NCBI GenBank assembly: GCA_029256645.1
Contig: JAQSXM010000124.1
Span: 1-8,390, forward strand
From: Sporomusa sp.
GTDB lineage: Bacteria > Bacillota_C > Negativicutes > Sporomusales > Sporomusaceae
Length of the DNA: 8,390 nt
Direction: 5' to 3'
Below the pieces are notes generated by a model. It searched no databases, was not told where the DNA came from, and worked only from the letters and a program-made list of their open reading frames with translations. Both the position numbers and the translations under genes were made by a program. Shown piece after piece: positions 1-6,576 of the stretch (position 1 is the first letter of the stretch; each line of letters starts with the position of its first letter).

Positions 1-2030
1 TTCATTTTACGGTATAGCGTATTCCGCGAAACCCCCATATCGCGCGCTGTCATACTGACATTACCGCCGTGATTATACAGTAACTCAAGGATTTCTTGTT
101 TCTCATTTTCATCCAGTACCCGCCGGCGCTGCTCACGCCGGCAAAAGGATTCAACAATATTAGCCGCAGGAAAATGCAGTCGCTCACGGCCTAGGCTGGT
201 GCTGATGTTAGCAGTCTTGCAGTTGCATATCTCCTGTGGCAGATTGGCTAAAGTTACTGTTTGGCCTTCTGTCAGGCTGACGATCCGTTCTACCACATTC
301 TGCAGCTCACGAACATTACCAGGCCAACCATATCGTACAATTCGCTCGGTGACCTCCGGACTAACGACAAATCTCCGGCAGTGTTTATCCTGTTTGTCTA
401 AAAAATAGTTAAACAGGGCCACTATATCATCTGACCGCTCCCGTAGTGGCGGTATTGTAATGGATATAACATCAAGCCGGTAATATAAATCTTTGCGGAA
501 AGTTCCTTTCTCCACTTCCTTCATTAAGCATTTATTGGTGGCACAAATTACCCTGACATCGACAGGAATTACCTTGTCACAGCCAATCCTGATTACCCTG
601 CGCTCTTGCAAAACCCGTAATAGGGCCACTTGCTGTTCAAGTGGCATATCACCGATCTCGTCCAAAAACAAGGTGCCACCACAGGCAAGCTCAAATTTTC
701 CCGGTTTTCCACCACGTTTGGCCCCAGTGAAAGCACCTTCCGCATAGCCGAACAGCTCACTCCCAATCAACTCACGGGGTATTGCCCCACAGTTTACTGC
801 AATAAATGGCCCGGCTTGACGGTTACTCCGGTTGTGAATGGCCTGGGCGAATATCTCTTTTCCGGTACCGCTTTCCCCTTGCAGCAATACATTCGACATA
901 GTGGTAGCAGCAAGAGATGCTACCCTGACGGCTTCCAGCAGGGATTTACTCCCGCCAATTATGTCACTAAACTGCAAAGTCCCGTAATGCCCGCTGAACC
1001 GGTTTACCAGGCTTTGAATCTGTTTGATGGGACGCAAAATAATAACCCCGCCGGTTACTGTCCCTTGCGCATCGGTAACCGTTTCGCCTGAGGCCAGGCA
1101 ATGAATCAGCCCCTGACTGGTATCCAGCATAATTTCCACTTCAGCACACGCTTCTTTACGTTTTAGCATTTTTTCAATAAGCGCGTTTTTAGTCCCTAAA
1201 ATACTCTCTACTTGAATTCCTGGTTTCACCTCAGTTTTATTTAGACCAGAGCCCAAAATCTGTTTTGCTACCGGATTTAGTTCACTAATTACACCAAATT
1301 TATCAACTAATATCACACCATCTGACATCGTATTGAAGATATTGGTAAGACGATTATTAATTACGCTTAATTCATTGTTCTTTTTCTGAATACTAATTTG
1401 AGCCATGATTGCCTCCGCTGCTGCCACAACCATGCCCAAGGTATGAAGGTGGGCAGCCGTTGCCGCCCCGGAAACATCCAGGATTCCCAGAACCTCGCCA
1501 TGTGCATCAAGAATCGGGGCCGCAGAGCAGGTCAACGAGTGATGTTCAAAACAGTAATGTTCCGAACCTGATACCTGAATAGGTTTTTTTATAACCAATG
1601 CGGTCCCAATTGCGTTTGTACCTACTTGCGATTCACTCCAGCTGGCACCGCGAAAAAAACTTACTGTCATCGGATTAGTTAATGCATCCTCATCACCAAA
1701 CAATTCCATAATATACCCACGCCTGTCTGTTAACACCACAACAAAACCGGACCCTTCGACTACCTCATACAGATTGGTCATAAATGGTTTAGCAATGTTA
1801 ATAAGCTCCCGGTTTTCCCTTAGCATCACCCGCAGACTGATACTGTCAAGCTGCGAATGAATACAGAGATCATTAGGATTAACCCGGACATGGCGACATC
1901 GCATCCATGAGTCGAGAATTTCGGTTCTAATGGAATAATCATAGGCTTTGTCGGTATTAGGAATAGCCGTGGTAAATTGTTGCCAAGCGTCAGAAATGTA
2001 ATTAGTACTGGTTTCGACATAAAAACTCAT
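1..2030 (-). CDS. Sigma-54-dependent activator (AcoR/DhaR-like), 3' end outside window
   Basis: An open frame of 676 codons starts at ATG 2030 and runs off the left edge without a stop. AGGTGAG (2034-2040) lies 3 bases upstream and fixes the start. Domains in order: an N-terminal segment with SWMRCR (41-46); a GAF-like domain (about 80-215) with the family motif WSESQVGTNAIGTAL (131-145) and EHY...HH..TCSAAPI (157-173); a PAS-like segment (about 228-335); and a sigma-54 AAA+ domain (about 359-590) with Walker A GESGTGKE (385-392), GAFTGA (432-437), Walker B GTLFLDE (452-458) and WPGNVREL (569-576). A Fis-type helix-turn-helix (656-676) ends at the window edge, so probably only about 5-10 residues are missing. 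The intact GAFTGA loop means it should remodel sigma-54 polymerase at -24/-12 promoters. The ligand is unknown; AcoR and DhaR relatives sense small catabolic substrates. It is a separate unit from the nik operon, and its target may be downstream, off the window. Confidence 0.93.
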   Translation of the reverse strand, partial: MSFYVETSTNYISDAWQQFTTAIPNTDKAYDYSIRTEILDSWMRCRHVRVNPNDLCIHSQLDSISLRVMLRENRELINIAKPFMTNLYEVVEGSGFVVVLTDRRGYIMELFGDEDALTNPMTVSFFRGASWSESQVGTNAIGTALVIKKPIQVSGSEHYCFEHHSLTCSAAPILDAHGEVLGILDVSGAATAAHLHTLGMVVAAAEAIMAQISIQKKNNELSVINNRLTNIFNTMSDGVILVDKFGVISELNPVAKQILGSGLNKTEVKPGIQVESILGTKNALIEKMLKRKEACAEVEIMLDTSQGLIHCLASGETVTDAQGTVTGGVIILRPIKQIQSLVNRFSGHYGTLQFSDIIGGSKSLLEAVRVASLAATTMSNVLLQGESGTGKEIFAQAIHNRSNRQAGPFIAVNCGAIPRELIGSELFGYAEGAFTGAKRGGKPGKFELACGGTLFLDEIGDMPLEQQVALLRVLQERRVIRIGCDKVIPVDVRVICATNKCLMKEVEKGTFRKDLYYRLDVISITIPPLRERSDDIVALFNYFLDKQDKHCRRFVVSPEVTERIVRYGWPGNVRELQNVVERIVSLTEGQTVTLANLPQEICNCKTANISTSLGRERLHFPAANIVESFCRREQRRRVLDENEKQEILELLYNHGGNVSMTARDMGVSRNTLYRKM

Positions 2031-2033
2031 ATA

Positions 2034-2040
2034 CTCACCT
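2034..2040 (-). promoter_or_regulatory. Ribosome-binding site of the sigma-54 activator
   Basis: On the minus strand AGGTGAG is followed by TAT and the ATG at 2030. It decides the start. A second in-frame ATG does not occur until Met43, inside the conserved SWMRC segment. The ATG at 2020 opens a different frame. Confidence 0.8.
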
Positions 2041-2106
2041 GCCTGTTCTTGATATTTTGATTCCAGGTTACTTTTGACTAGCGTGAGCGAGTAAACCCAT
2101 AGCAAC

Positions 2107-2142
2107 AAAAAACAGAGTCCGCCCAAAGAAGCGAGCACCCTG
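2107..2142 (-). terminator. Intrinsic terminator inside the activator leader
   Basis: On the minus strand CAGGGT (2142-2137) plus GCTC (2136-2133) pair with GGGC (2124-2121) and ACTCTG (2118-2113). The stem has 10 pairs, two of them G-U, with a GG bulge and an 8-base loop. Six T's follow (2112-2107). It lies about 77 bases before the activator ATG, so transcripts from any promoter above 2142 must read through it to express the gene. Confidence 0.6.
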
Positions 2143-2213
2143 TCCTCATAATAGGTAGCACATACTCCTTTCTTATCGGGAGGCCTACCAGTTTCCCGGC
2201 TAAAACCATCGAT

Positions 2214-2244
2214 CTGATTATCATATTTTTGATTAGATAATCAG
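2214..2244. repeat. Perfect 9-bp inverted repeat CTGATTATC / GATAATCAG
   Basis: CTGATTATC (2214-2222) and GATAATCAG (2236-2244) are perfect reverse complements separated by 13 A/T-rich bases. No T-run follows on either strand, so it is not a terminator. The arm length and 22-base centre-to-centre spacing (two helical turns) suit a dimeric protein operator or an enhancer site. It could also be the first stem of the leader RNA. Confidence 0.55.
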
Positions 2245-2299
2245 GTCGGAGTGACTAAATATTCAATTTATTCTAAATACATTTATTCGTTATCAATTC

Positions 2300-2323
2300 A
2301 AAAAATCCTGCTCCTCAGCAGAA
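2300..2323 (-). terminator. Second (distal) terminator of the nik operon
   Basis: On the minus strand TTCTGCT (2323-2317), loop GAGG and AGCAGGA (2312-2306) form a 7-bp stem with one U-G pair, followed directly by six T's (2305-2300). It sits about 20 bases beyond the first terminator and makes a tandem stop. Confidence 0.65.
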
Positions 2324-2339
2324 TAATTTCCATAAATGG

Positions 2340-2365
2340 AAAAACGCTACAGTTTCACTGTAGCG
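2340..2365 (-). terminator. First terminator of the nik operon, overlapping the GNAT stop codon
   Basis: On the minus strand CGCTACAGT (2365-2357), loop GAA and ACTGTAGCG (2353-2345) form a perfect 9-bp stem, followed by five T's (2344-2340). The GNAT TAG stop (2349-2347) is inside the 3' arm, so the last codons of the gene encode the hairpin. This marks the end of the nikABCDE-GNAT transcript. Confidence 0.85.
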
Positions 2366-2880
2366 CGAATATCCTTATCCATATATACAGTTTCAAGCTC
2401 ATCTGTATTTTCCTGTCGGATCAGAAAGCCTTGACTGAGCCAAAACGGATAGCCGCCAGGCAGAAATTTGTGAGTGTGAAGACAAATAGTCTGGTACCCC
2501 TGTGCCCGGCAATATTCTCCGATGGCAGCTACCAGCTGGCAGGCAATCCCCTGGCGGCGCAGCGAGCTTTTTACATAACAACGTGATAGCTCCGCTGTAA
2601 CCCGGATATCATAACACCCCTCTACGGCGGCAATCCGATCATCATATGGCCTGATGGCCACAGTTCCGACCACTGTACCGTTGACATCAAAAGCAGCAAA
2701 TAAGGCTGCATTCTCCGGTAAAATATAAGCTTCTTCCATATGTGCCAAATCCCAGCGATCAGCTACACCGGTTATACTGGGGTATACTTCATACAACATA
2801 GGAATAATAAAATCAAGTGTCGGCCCGATATCAGCCGGGGTAATCCTACGGATGCACCAATCATTATACTTAATCTCCAT
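2347..2880 (-). CDS. GNAT-family N-acetyltransferase, last gene of the nik operon
   Basis: This is a 177-residue single-domain acetyltransferase of about the usual GNAT length. Acetyl-CoA-binding motif A is clear in the centre: an ELSRCYVK strand followed by RRQGIA (the R/Q-x-x-G-x-A pyrophosphate loop) and a helix LVAAIGEYCRAQG. Motif B-like YPFWLSQGF follows near residues 140-148. I chose ATG 2880 because GGGAGAAGG (2887-2895) precedes it by 6 bases; a GTG at 2922 would extend the frame by 14 residues but has no comparable site. It starts 64 bases after the nikE stop with no terminator between, and two terminators follow it, so it is probably co-transcribed with nikABCDE. The substrate cannot be read from the sequence. 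Context allows a role in making or modifying a nickel-carrying ligand, but a housekeeping acetyltransferase caught in the operon is equally possible. Confidence 0.87.
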   Translation of the reverse strand: MEIKYNDWCIRRITPADIGPTLDFIIPMLYEVYPSITGVADRWDLAHMEEAYILPENAALFAAFDVNGTVVGTVAIRPYDDRIAAVEGCYDIRVTAELSRCYVKSSLRRQGIACQLVAAIGEYCRAQGYQTICLHTHKFLPGGYPFWLSQGFLIRQENTDELETVYMDKDIRATVKL

Positions 2881-2886
2881 AATCAA

Positions 2887-2895
2887 CCTTCTCCC
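2887..2895 (-). promoter_or_regulatory. Ribosome-binding site deciding the GNAT start
   Basis: GGGAGAAGG on the minus strand lies 6 bases before ATG 2880. This favours the 177-residue product over the longer frame from GTG 2922. Confidence 0.75.
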
Positions 2896-2944
2896 TATTT
2901 TAAGATTCTCAGCTTGCGTCACCTAAACAAACCCGGGGGTGTTG

Positions 2945-3754
2945 TTAGCTTGAACTCCCTACCGGTTGAGCAGGCAGCACAGCAGCTAAAAGCGCCTGAG
3001 ACACCGGGTGGGTAAGACAGTTGATATCATCTATATTGTCCAGCCTCTCCACAACCTCACCTAAACACATAACGGCCAGCCGGTCGGCCAAATGGGCTAC
3101 TGCCGCAAGGTCATGTGAAATGAAAATATATGACATGTTGAGCTCATCCCGCAAATCAGACAATAAATCAAGGATCTGAGCCTGTACTAATACATCCAGG
3201 CTGCTGACTGCCTCATCAAGGACAATCAGCTTCGGCCGCAATGAAATTGCTCTGGCAATACATACCCGCTGCAGCTGCCCGCCGCTGAATTGATGCGGGT
3301 ACTTAGAAGCATCCTCCGCCTTAAGCCCGACAAGCTCTAATAACTCCCCCACTACCCGAAGCTCGTCGCGGAGGTTTAAGCGGGCAAAATTGTTTAGCGG
3401 TTCAGCAATACTCGCCCCGGCAGTTCTGCGCGGATTTACCGAACTAAAGCAGTCTTGGAATACTACCTGCAGATCGCGGCGCACTTCCCTGATGGCCGTT
3501 TTATCCTTACCATATAAATTAACCCCTTGAAAAAGCACTTCCCCACAATCGGGCTTCTCAATTCCCAGAATAATTCGGCCCAGAGTGCTCTTACCAGAGC
3601 CACTTTCTCCGACAAGACCAAGACACTCCCTTGCCGCCAGGGAAAGGGTTATTTGCTTATTCGCCTGAACCTTCCTTCCCTGCTTGAAGATGCCACCACC
3701 ATGAAAGTGCTTACTGACTCCCCGTAATTCAAGCAGTGGTTGGGTTACTGCCAT
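2945..3754 (-). CDS. nikE: Nickel ABC transporter ATP-binding protein NikE
   Basis: This 269-residue ATPase is almost the same length as E. coli NikE (268). Motifs seen: Walker A GESGSGKST (49-57), Q-loop Q100 in VVFQD, signature FSGGQLQR (156-163), Walker B LIVLDE (176-181) and switch His214 in ISHD. The D-loop region reads LDEAVSSLD, with Ala-Val after the catalytic Glu where OppF/DppF proteins have Pro. E. coli NikE shares this DEAVS form and also the C-terminal AVLPAxPV. These points favour NikE over a generic peptide-transport ATPase. It lacks the Cys-rich C-terminal region of its partner. The ATG overlaps the nikD stop by one base (TAATG) and GGGGG lies just upstream, so translation is coupled. 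It should pair with NikD under the NikBC pore on the cytoplasmic side. Confidence 0.9.
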   Translation of the reverse strand: MAVTQPLLELRGVSKHFHGGGIFKQGRKVQANKQITLSLAARECLGLVGESGSGKSTLGRIILGIEKPDCGEVLFQGVNLYGKDKTAIREVRRDLQVVFQDCFSSVNPRRTAGASIAEPLNNFARLNLRDELRVVGELLELVGLKAEDASKYPHQFSGGQLQRVCIARAISLRPKLIVLDEAVSSLDVLVQAQILDLLSDLRDELNMSYIFISHDLAAVAHLADRLAVMCLGEVVERLDNIDDINCLTHPVSQALLAAVLPAQPVGSSS

Positions 3755-4749
3755 TAAACAACCCCCATTTGAGCACCGTTTATGTCCAGACAGCGCACCC
3801 AGTGCCCGCTGGAATTAGCCGTCACTTGCTTCGGAAATGTTATACGGCAAACCGGACTAACCCGGGGACAGCGTCCGGAGAAACCGCAGCCGGAGGCTGA
3901 AGAACTCGCCTCAATCGCCGCTGCCGGTAGCAGGGACAGGCGTTTTCGGCGCGGTAAGCCAATACGGTTCCGTGCATTCATCAGTGACTGGGTATAAGGA
4001 TGAAGAGGCTGGGCAAATAGTTCGCTAACAGATGCTTGTTCAACAATTTGCCCACCAAACATAACAGCTACTGAATCAGCCAAACGGGCAATGACCCCCA
4101 GGTCATGTGAGATTAGCAGAATACTTGTACCAAACTCACGCCTGACTTCAGCCAAAAGGTCAAGAATCTGAACCTGCGCGGTAGCATCCAAAGCAGTGGT
4201 TGGTTCATCAGCAATAATAAGATCCGGTTGCTGCGCCAAAGCAATGGCAATAATAACGCGCTGCAGCATACCACCGCTTAATTCAAAAGGGTATTGCCTT
4301 AGCAATAATCTGGCCTCCGGCAGCCCCACTCTTTCCAGATATTCTATCGCAGCCACCTGGGCAGCCCGGGTGTCAGTTTTACCGTGGGCGAGCAGAGTCT
4401 CGATAAAGTGATCACCAATTGTACGAATGGCATCAAAGGCACTCATCGGATTCTGCATGATTAGCGCAATTCTATCACCGCGAAGTTCCCGCCATTTTGC
4501 AGTTGCCAGGCCATCAAGACTTGTCCCGGCAAGCCGTATATGGCCACCTGTCTGTGATATGCCTGCAGGCAAGAGATTTAAAATTGACAGGCAGGTCAGT
4601 GTTTTACCACAGCCGCTTTCGCCTACCAACCCAAAAACTTCACCCTGTTCTATCTGAAAGCTAAGTTGTTGCAGTACAGGCATAACCGTTTCTTTGCGTT
4701 TAATAATAACCTCCAGGCCTTCTACCGCAAGCAGTGGTTGCTTCGTCAT
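3754..4749 (-). CDS. nikD: Nickel ABC transporter ATP-binding protein NikD, long form with C-terminal Cys cluster
   Basis: This is a 331-residue ATPase. Walker A is GESGCGKT (43-50), Q-loop Q99, signature LSGGMLQR (157-164), Walker B LIIADEP (177-183), D-loop LDA and switch His215. After the nucleotide-binding domain comes the oligopeptide-type C-terminal extension, with HPYT (250-253) and four cysteines at 288, 294, 301 and 320 (GCGFSGRC...SPVC...GHWVRC). E. coli NikD is about 254 residues and lacks this tail. The tail is typical of Dpp/Opp D-type ATPases, where the cysteines can hold an iron-sulfur cluster, so here that is plausible but unproven. The start is 18 bases after the nikC stop, preceded by GGCGG and GAGAGGG. 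The place in the operon and the DEPTTALD Walker region fit the first ATPase of a Nik/Dpp-type importer. Confidence 0.88.
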   Translation of the reverse strand: MTKQPLLAVEGLEVIIKRKETVMPVLQQLSFQIEQGEVFGLVGESGCGKTLTCLSILNLLPAGISQTGGHIRLAGTSLDGLATAKWRELRGDRIALIMQNPMSAFDAIRTIGDHFIETLLAHGKTDTRAAQVAAIEYLERVGLPEARLLLRQYPFELSGGMLQRVIIAIALAQQPDLIIADEPTTALDATAQVQILDLLAEVRREFGTSILLISHDLGVIARLADSVAVMFGGQIVEQASVSELFAQPLHPYTQSLMNARNRIGLPRRKRLSLLPAAAIEASSSASGCGFSGRCPRVSPVCRITFPKQVTANSSGHWVRCLDINGAQMGVV

Positions 4750-4767
4750 ACACTGTTCCGCCCTCTC

Positions 4768-5613
4768 TTATCGTTTTTCCATAGGGTCAATCATGTCCCG
4801 TAAGGCGTCACCCAGGAGATTAAAAGCCATTACTACACTCAAAATCATAAAACCCGGATAGGCCATCAGCGAGGGATATCCCCGCAAAAATTGGCGGCCG
4901 TCATTAATCATAGCCCCCCACTCCGGTGTGGGCGGTTGAATCCCTAAGCCTAAAAAGGACATCCCGGCAATATGTAAGATAACCCAGCCAACATCAAGGG
5001 TAGCAAGCACCGCAATCTGGGGAAGAATATTCGGTAAAACATGCTTGGCAATAATCATGGATTGTGACGTTCCGGCAACTTTAGCAGCCAGAACATAATT
5101 TCTTTCCTTCAGACTGAGTACCATACCCCGAATCATTCTGGCATACCAGGCCCATTGGGAAAGAGCCATAGCCAGGACTACGTTGGGTAAACCGGGCCCC
5201 ATTACCCCAACTAAAGCTAATGCCAGGATAAGACTGGGAAATGCCAAAAATATATCACATATCCGCATAATAATAGCATCAACCCTGCCGCCGGCATAAC
5301 CTGACACGGCCCCTACCACAGTGCTAATTGCAAGAGTTACTGACATAACAGCAAAGGCTGCCCCCAGTGAAACTCTGGCGCCGTAAATAAGGCGGGATAA
5401 CATACAGCGACCAAGGTGGTCAGTCCCTAGAGGATACTCCGCATCAGGCAGCATCAATTTTCGTTCTAAAGACACATCGTTTGGATCATGTGGTGCTATA
5501 GACGGTGCAAAAATAGCCAAAAAGATATTAAACACTATAATCAGCAGGCCAAACACCACTAGACTGCGTTTTATCTCAAGTTTCTGAAAAAACGCTGCTG
5601 CCATTGTGTTCAT
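4768..5613 (-). CDS. nikC: Nickel ABC transporter permease NikC
   Basis: This is a 281-residue inner-membrane permease (E. coli NikC is 277). It has an N-terminal membrane segment (about 18-38), the DppC/NikC landmark PLGTDHLGR (61-69) just before the core, further hydrophobic segments at about 83-105, 120-140, 200-222 and 253-271, and the EAA coupling loop at about 172-200 (YVLAAKVAG...KHVLPNILPQ). ALSQWAWYARM, HIAGMSFLGLG and FNLLGDALRD closely follow E. coli NikC. The residue after LGTDHLGR is Cys70, where the family normally has Asp. The ATG at 5613 overlaps the nikB stop in the arrangement ATGA, and AAGGGGAG lies 5 bases upstream inside nikB, so the two permeases are translationally coupled. 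It forms the pore with NikB and contacts an ATPase through the EAA loop. Confidence 0.92.
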   Translation of the reverse strand: MNTMAAAFFQKLEIKRSLVVFGLLIIVFNIFLAIFAPSIAPHDPNDVSLERKLMLPDAEYPLGTDHLGRCMLSRLIYGARVSLGAAFAVMSVTLAISTVVGAVSGYAGGRVDAIIMRICDIFLAFPSLILALALVGVMGPGLPNVVLAMALSQWAWYARMIRGMVLSLKERNYVLAAKVAGTSQSMIIAKHVLPNILPQIAVLATLDVGWVILHIAGMSFLGLGIQPPTPEWGAMINDGRQFLRGYPSLMAYPGFMILSVVMAFNLLGDALRDMIDPMEKR

Positions 5614-6551
5614 GATGACTCCCCTTTCAGGCGAATCCGCGGGTCAAGCCAGGCATAGGCAATATCAACAAGCAGGTTCGCTATTACAAAAACTACAGCC
5701 ATCATTAGTACAAAGCACTGTACAACCGGATAATCCCGGTTCAAAATAGCGGACACGCAAAACCGGCCAATCCCTGGCCAGGCAAACACACTCTCCACAA
5801 TTACTGAGCCGGACAGTAAATGCCCGATACTCATCCCAAGTGCGGTCACAACAGGCAGCATGGCGTTTTTTAGTACATGCCGGCCAATAATCCAGCTTTC
5901 TTTTAGCCCCCTGGCCCTGGCATACAGAACAAACGGCTGATCCAGGTTCTCCAGCATGCTTGTTCTCAGAAGCCTGATATAGGTGGCAATATAGCTAAAT
6001 GAGAGCGTTATCGCTGGAAGAATGAAATGCTCCCACGAGCCCCGCCCCAAAGTCGGCACAAGGTCAAGTTTAAGTGCAAAGAAATACATCAACATAAAAC
6101 CAAGCCAAAAATTGGGCATAGCCGCACTGGTAAAGGCAATTAACCGGCAGAAATTATCAAACCAGCCGTCTTTGTACAGTGCTGAAAAAATGCCCATCGG
6201 AATACTAATGATAAGTGTAAAAAGTAATGATACACCGGCTAATTGAGCGGTCGCCGGCAGCAAGAACATCATTTCGTCCCACACAGGTCTATGTGTGGCA
6301 TATGATTTACCAAAGTCAAGCGTGAGTGCCTTTACCAGCCACTCCCCATACTGGACAACAAGCGGGCGGTCAAGGCCAAATTCCTCCCTGACTGCTGCTA
6401 CTGCAGCCTCTGTCGGCGGGATCTGGGAGAGTCTCAAATACGCCTCCGCCGGATCACCCGGCGTGAGGCGTAATATGAGAAACGTAATAATTGAGATACC
6501 CACCAGTACCGGGATTAGGCTAAGCAGGCGTTTGACAATATAATCAAACAT
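5610..6551 (-). CDS. nikB: Nickel ABC transporter permease NikB
   Basis: This 313-residue permease matches E. coli NikB (314). It starts with the family form MFDYIVKRLLSLIPVLVG, in which the first membrane helix (about 8-28) leads into RLTPGDPA (28-35). Then come the periplasmic domain with FGLDRPLVVQYGEWL (58-72) and LDFGKS, the core membrane segments (about 100-125, 140-162, 180-198, 235-255, 280-300), the EAA loop at about 208-235 (LYARARGLKES...HVLKNAMLP) and the C-terminal LDPRIR. ATG 6551 is preferred over an in-frame ATG at 6611 because GAGGTAGG (6556-6563) precedes it and the longer form would overlap nikA with 20 unconserved residues. The gap to nikA is 25 bases. It is the partner of NikC. 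Confidence 0.92.
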   Translation of the reverse strand: MFDYIVKRLLSLIPVLVGISIITFLILRLTPGDPAEAYLRLSQIPPTEAAVAAVREEFGLDRPLVVQYGEWLVKALTLDFGKSYATHRPVWDEMMFLLPATAQLAGVSLLFTLIISIPMGIFSALYKDGWFDNFCRLIAFTSAAMPNFWLGFMLMYFFALKLDLVPTLGRGSWEHFILPAITLSFSYIATYIRLLRTSMLENLDQPFVLYARARGLKESWIIGRHVLKNAMLPVVTALGMSIGHLLSGSVIVESVFAWPGIGRFCVSAILNRDYPVVQCFVLMMAVVFVIANLLVDIAYAWLDPRIRLKGESS

Positions 6552-6576
6552 GCTGCCTACCTCAATTCTAAATAAT

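Larger units (their letters stand above)
2031..2250 (-). promoter_or_regulatory. Structured leader upstream of the sigma-54 activator gene
   Basis: This is the coding-free space between the nik-operon terminators and the activator gene. On the minus strand it holds, in order: the 9-bp dyad (2214-2244); a nested hairpin in which GGTAG (2184-2188 region) can pair with CTACC (2154-2158 region) and CTCC with GGAG inside it; an AAAGGAG motif (2165-2171); an intrinsic terminator (2107-2142); and the AGGTGAG ribosome-binding site. A terminator between candidate promoter and gene is the hallmark of transcription attenuation. I tried the common riboswitch signatures by eye (cobalamin, TPP, FMN, T-box, c-di-GMP-I, THF, NiCo) and recognise none. 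The AT-rich stretch 2236-2301 gives several weak promoter matches, for example TTGAAT (2261-2266) 18 bases from GATTAT (2237-2242), but none is convincing, so the transcription start is uncertain. Confidence 0.45.

Noticed and set aside
630..1091. Long plus-strand open frame (153 codons) and the shorter plus-strand frames at 199-408 and 493-747
   Set aside because: They lie antisense to the GAF-PAS-AAA+ activator, whose motifs are unmistakable, and their translations resemble no protein family.
2251..2586. Plus-strand 111-codon frame spanning the intergenic region
   Set aside because: Its second half is antisense to the GNAT gene, it reads through two minus-strand terminators, and it has no ribosome-binding site or family resemblance.
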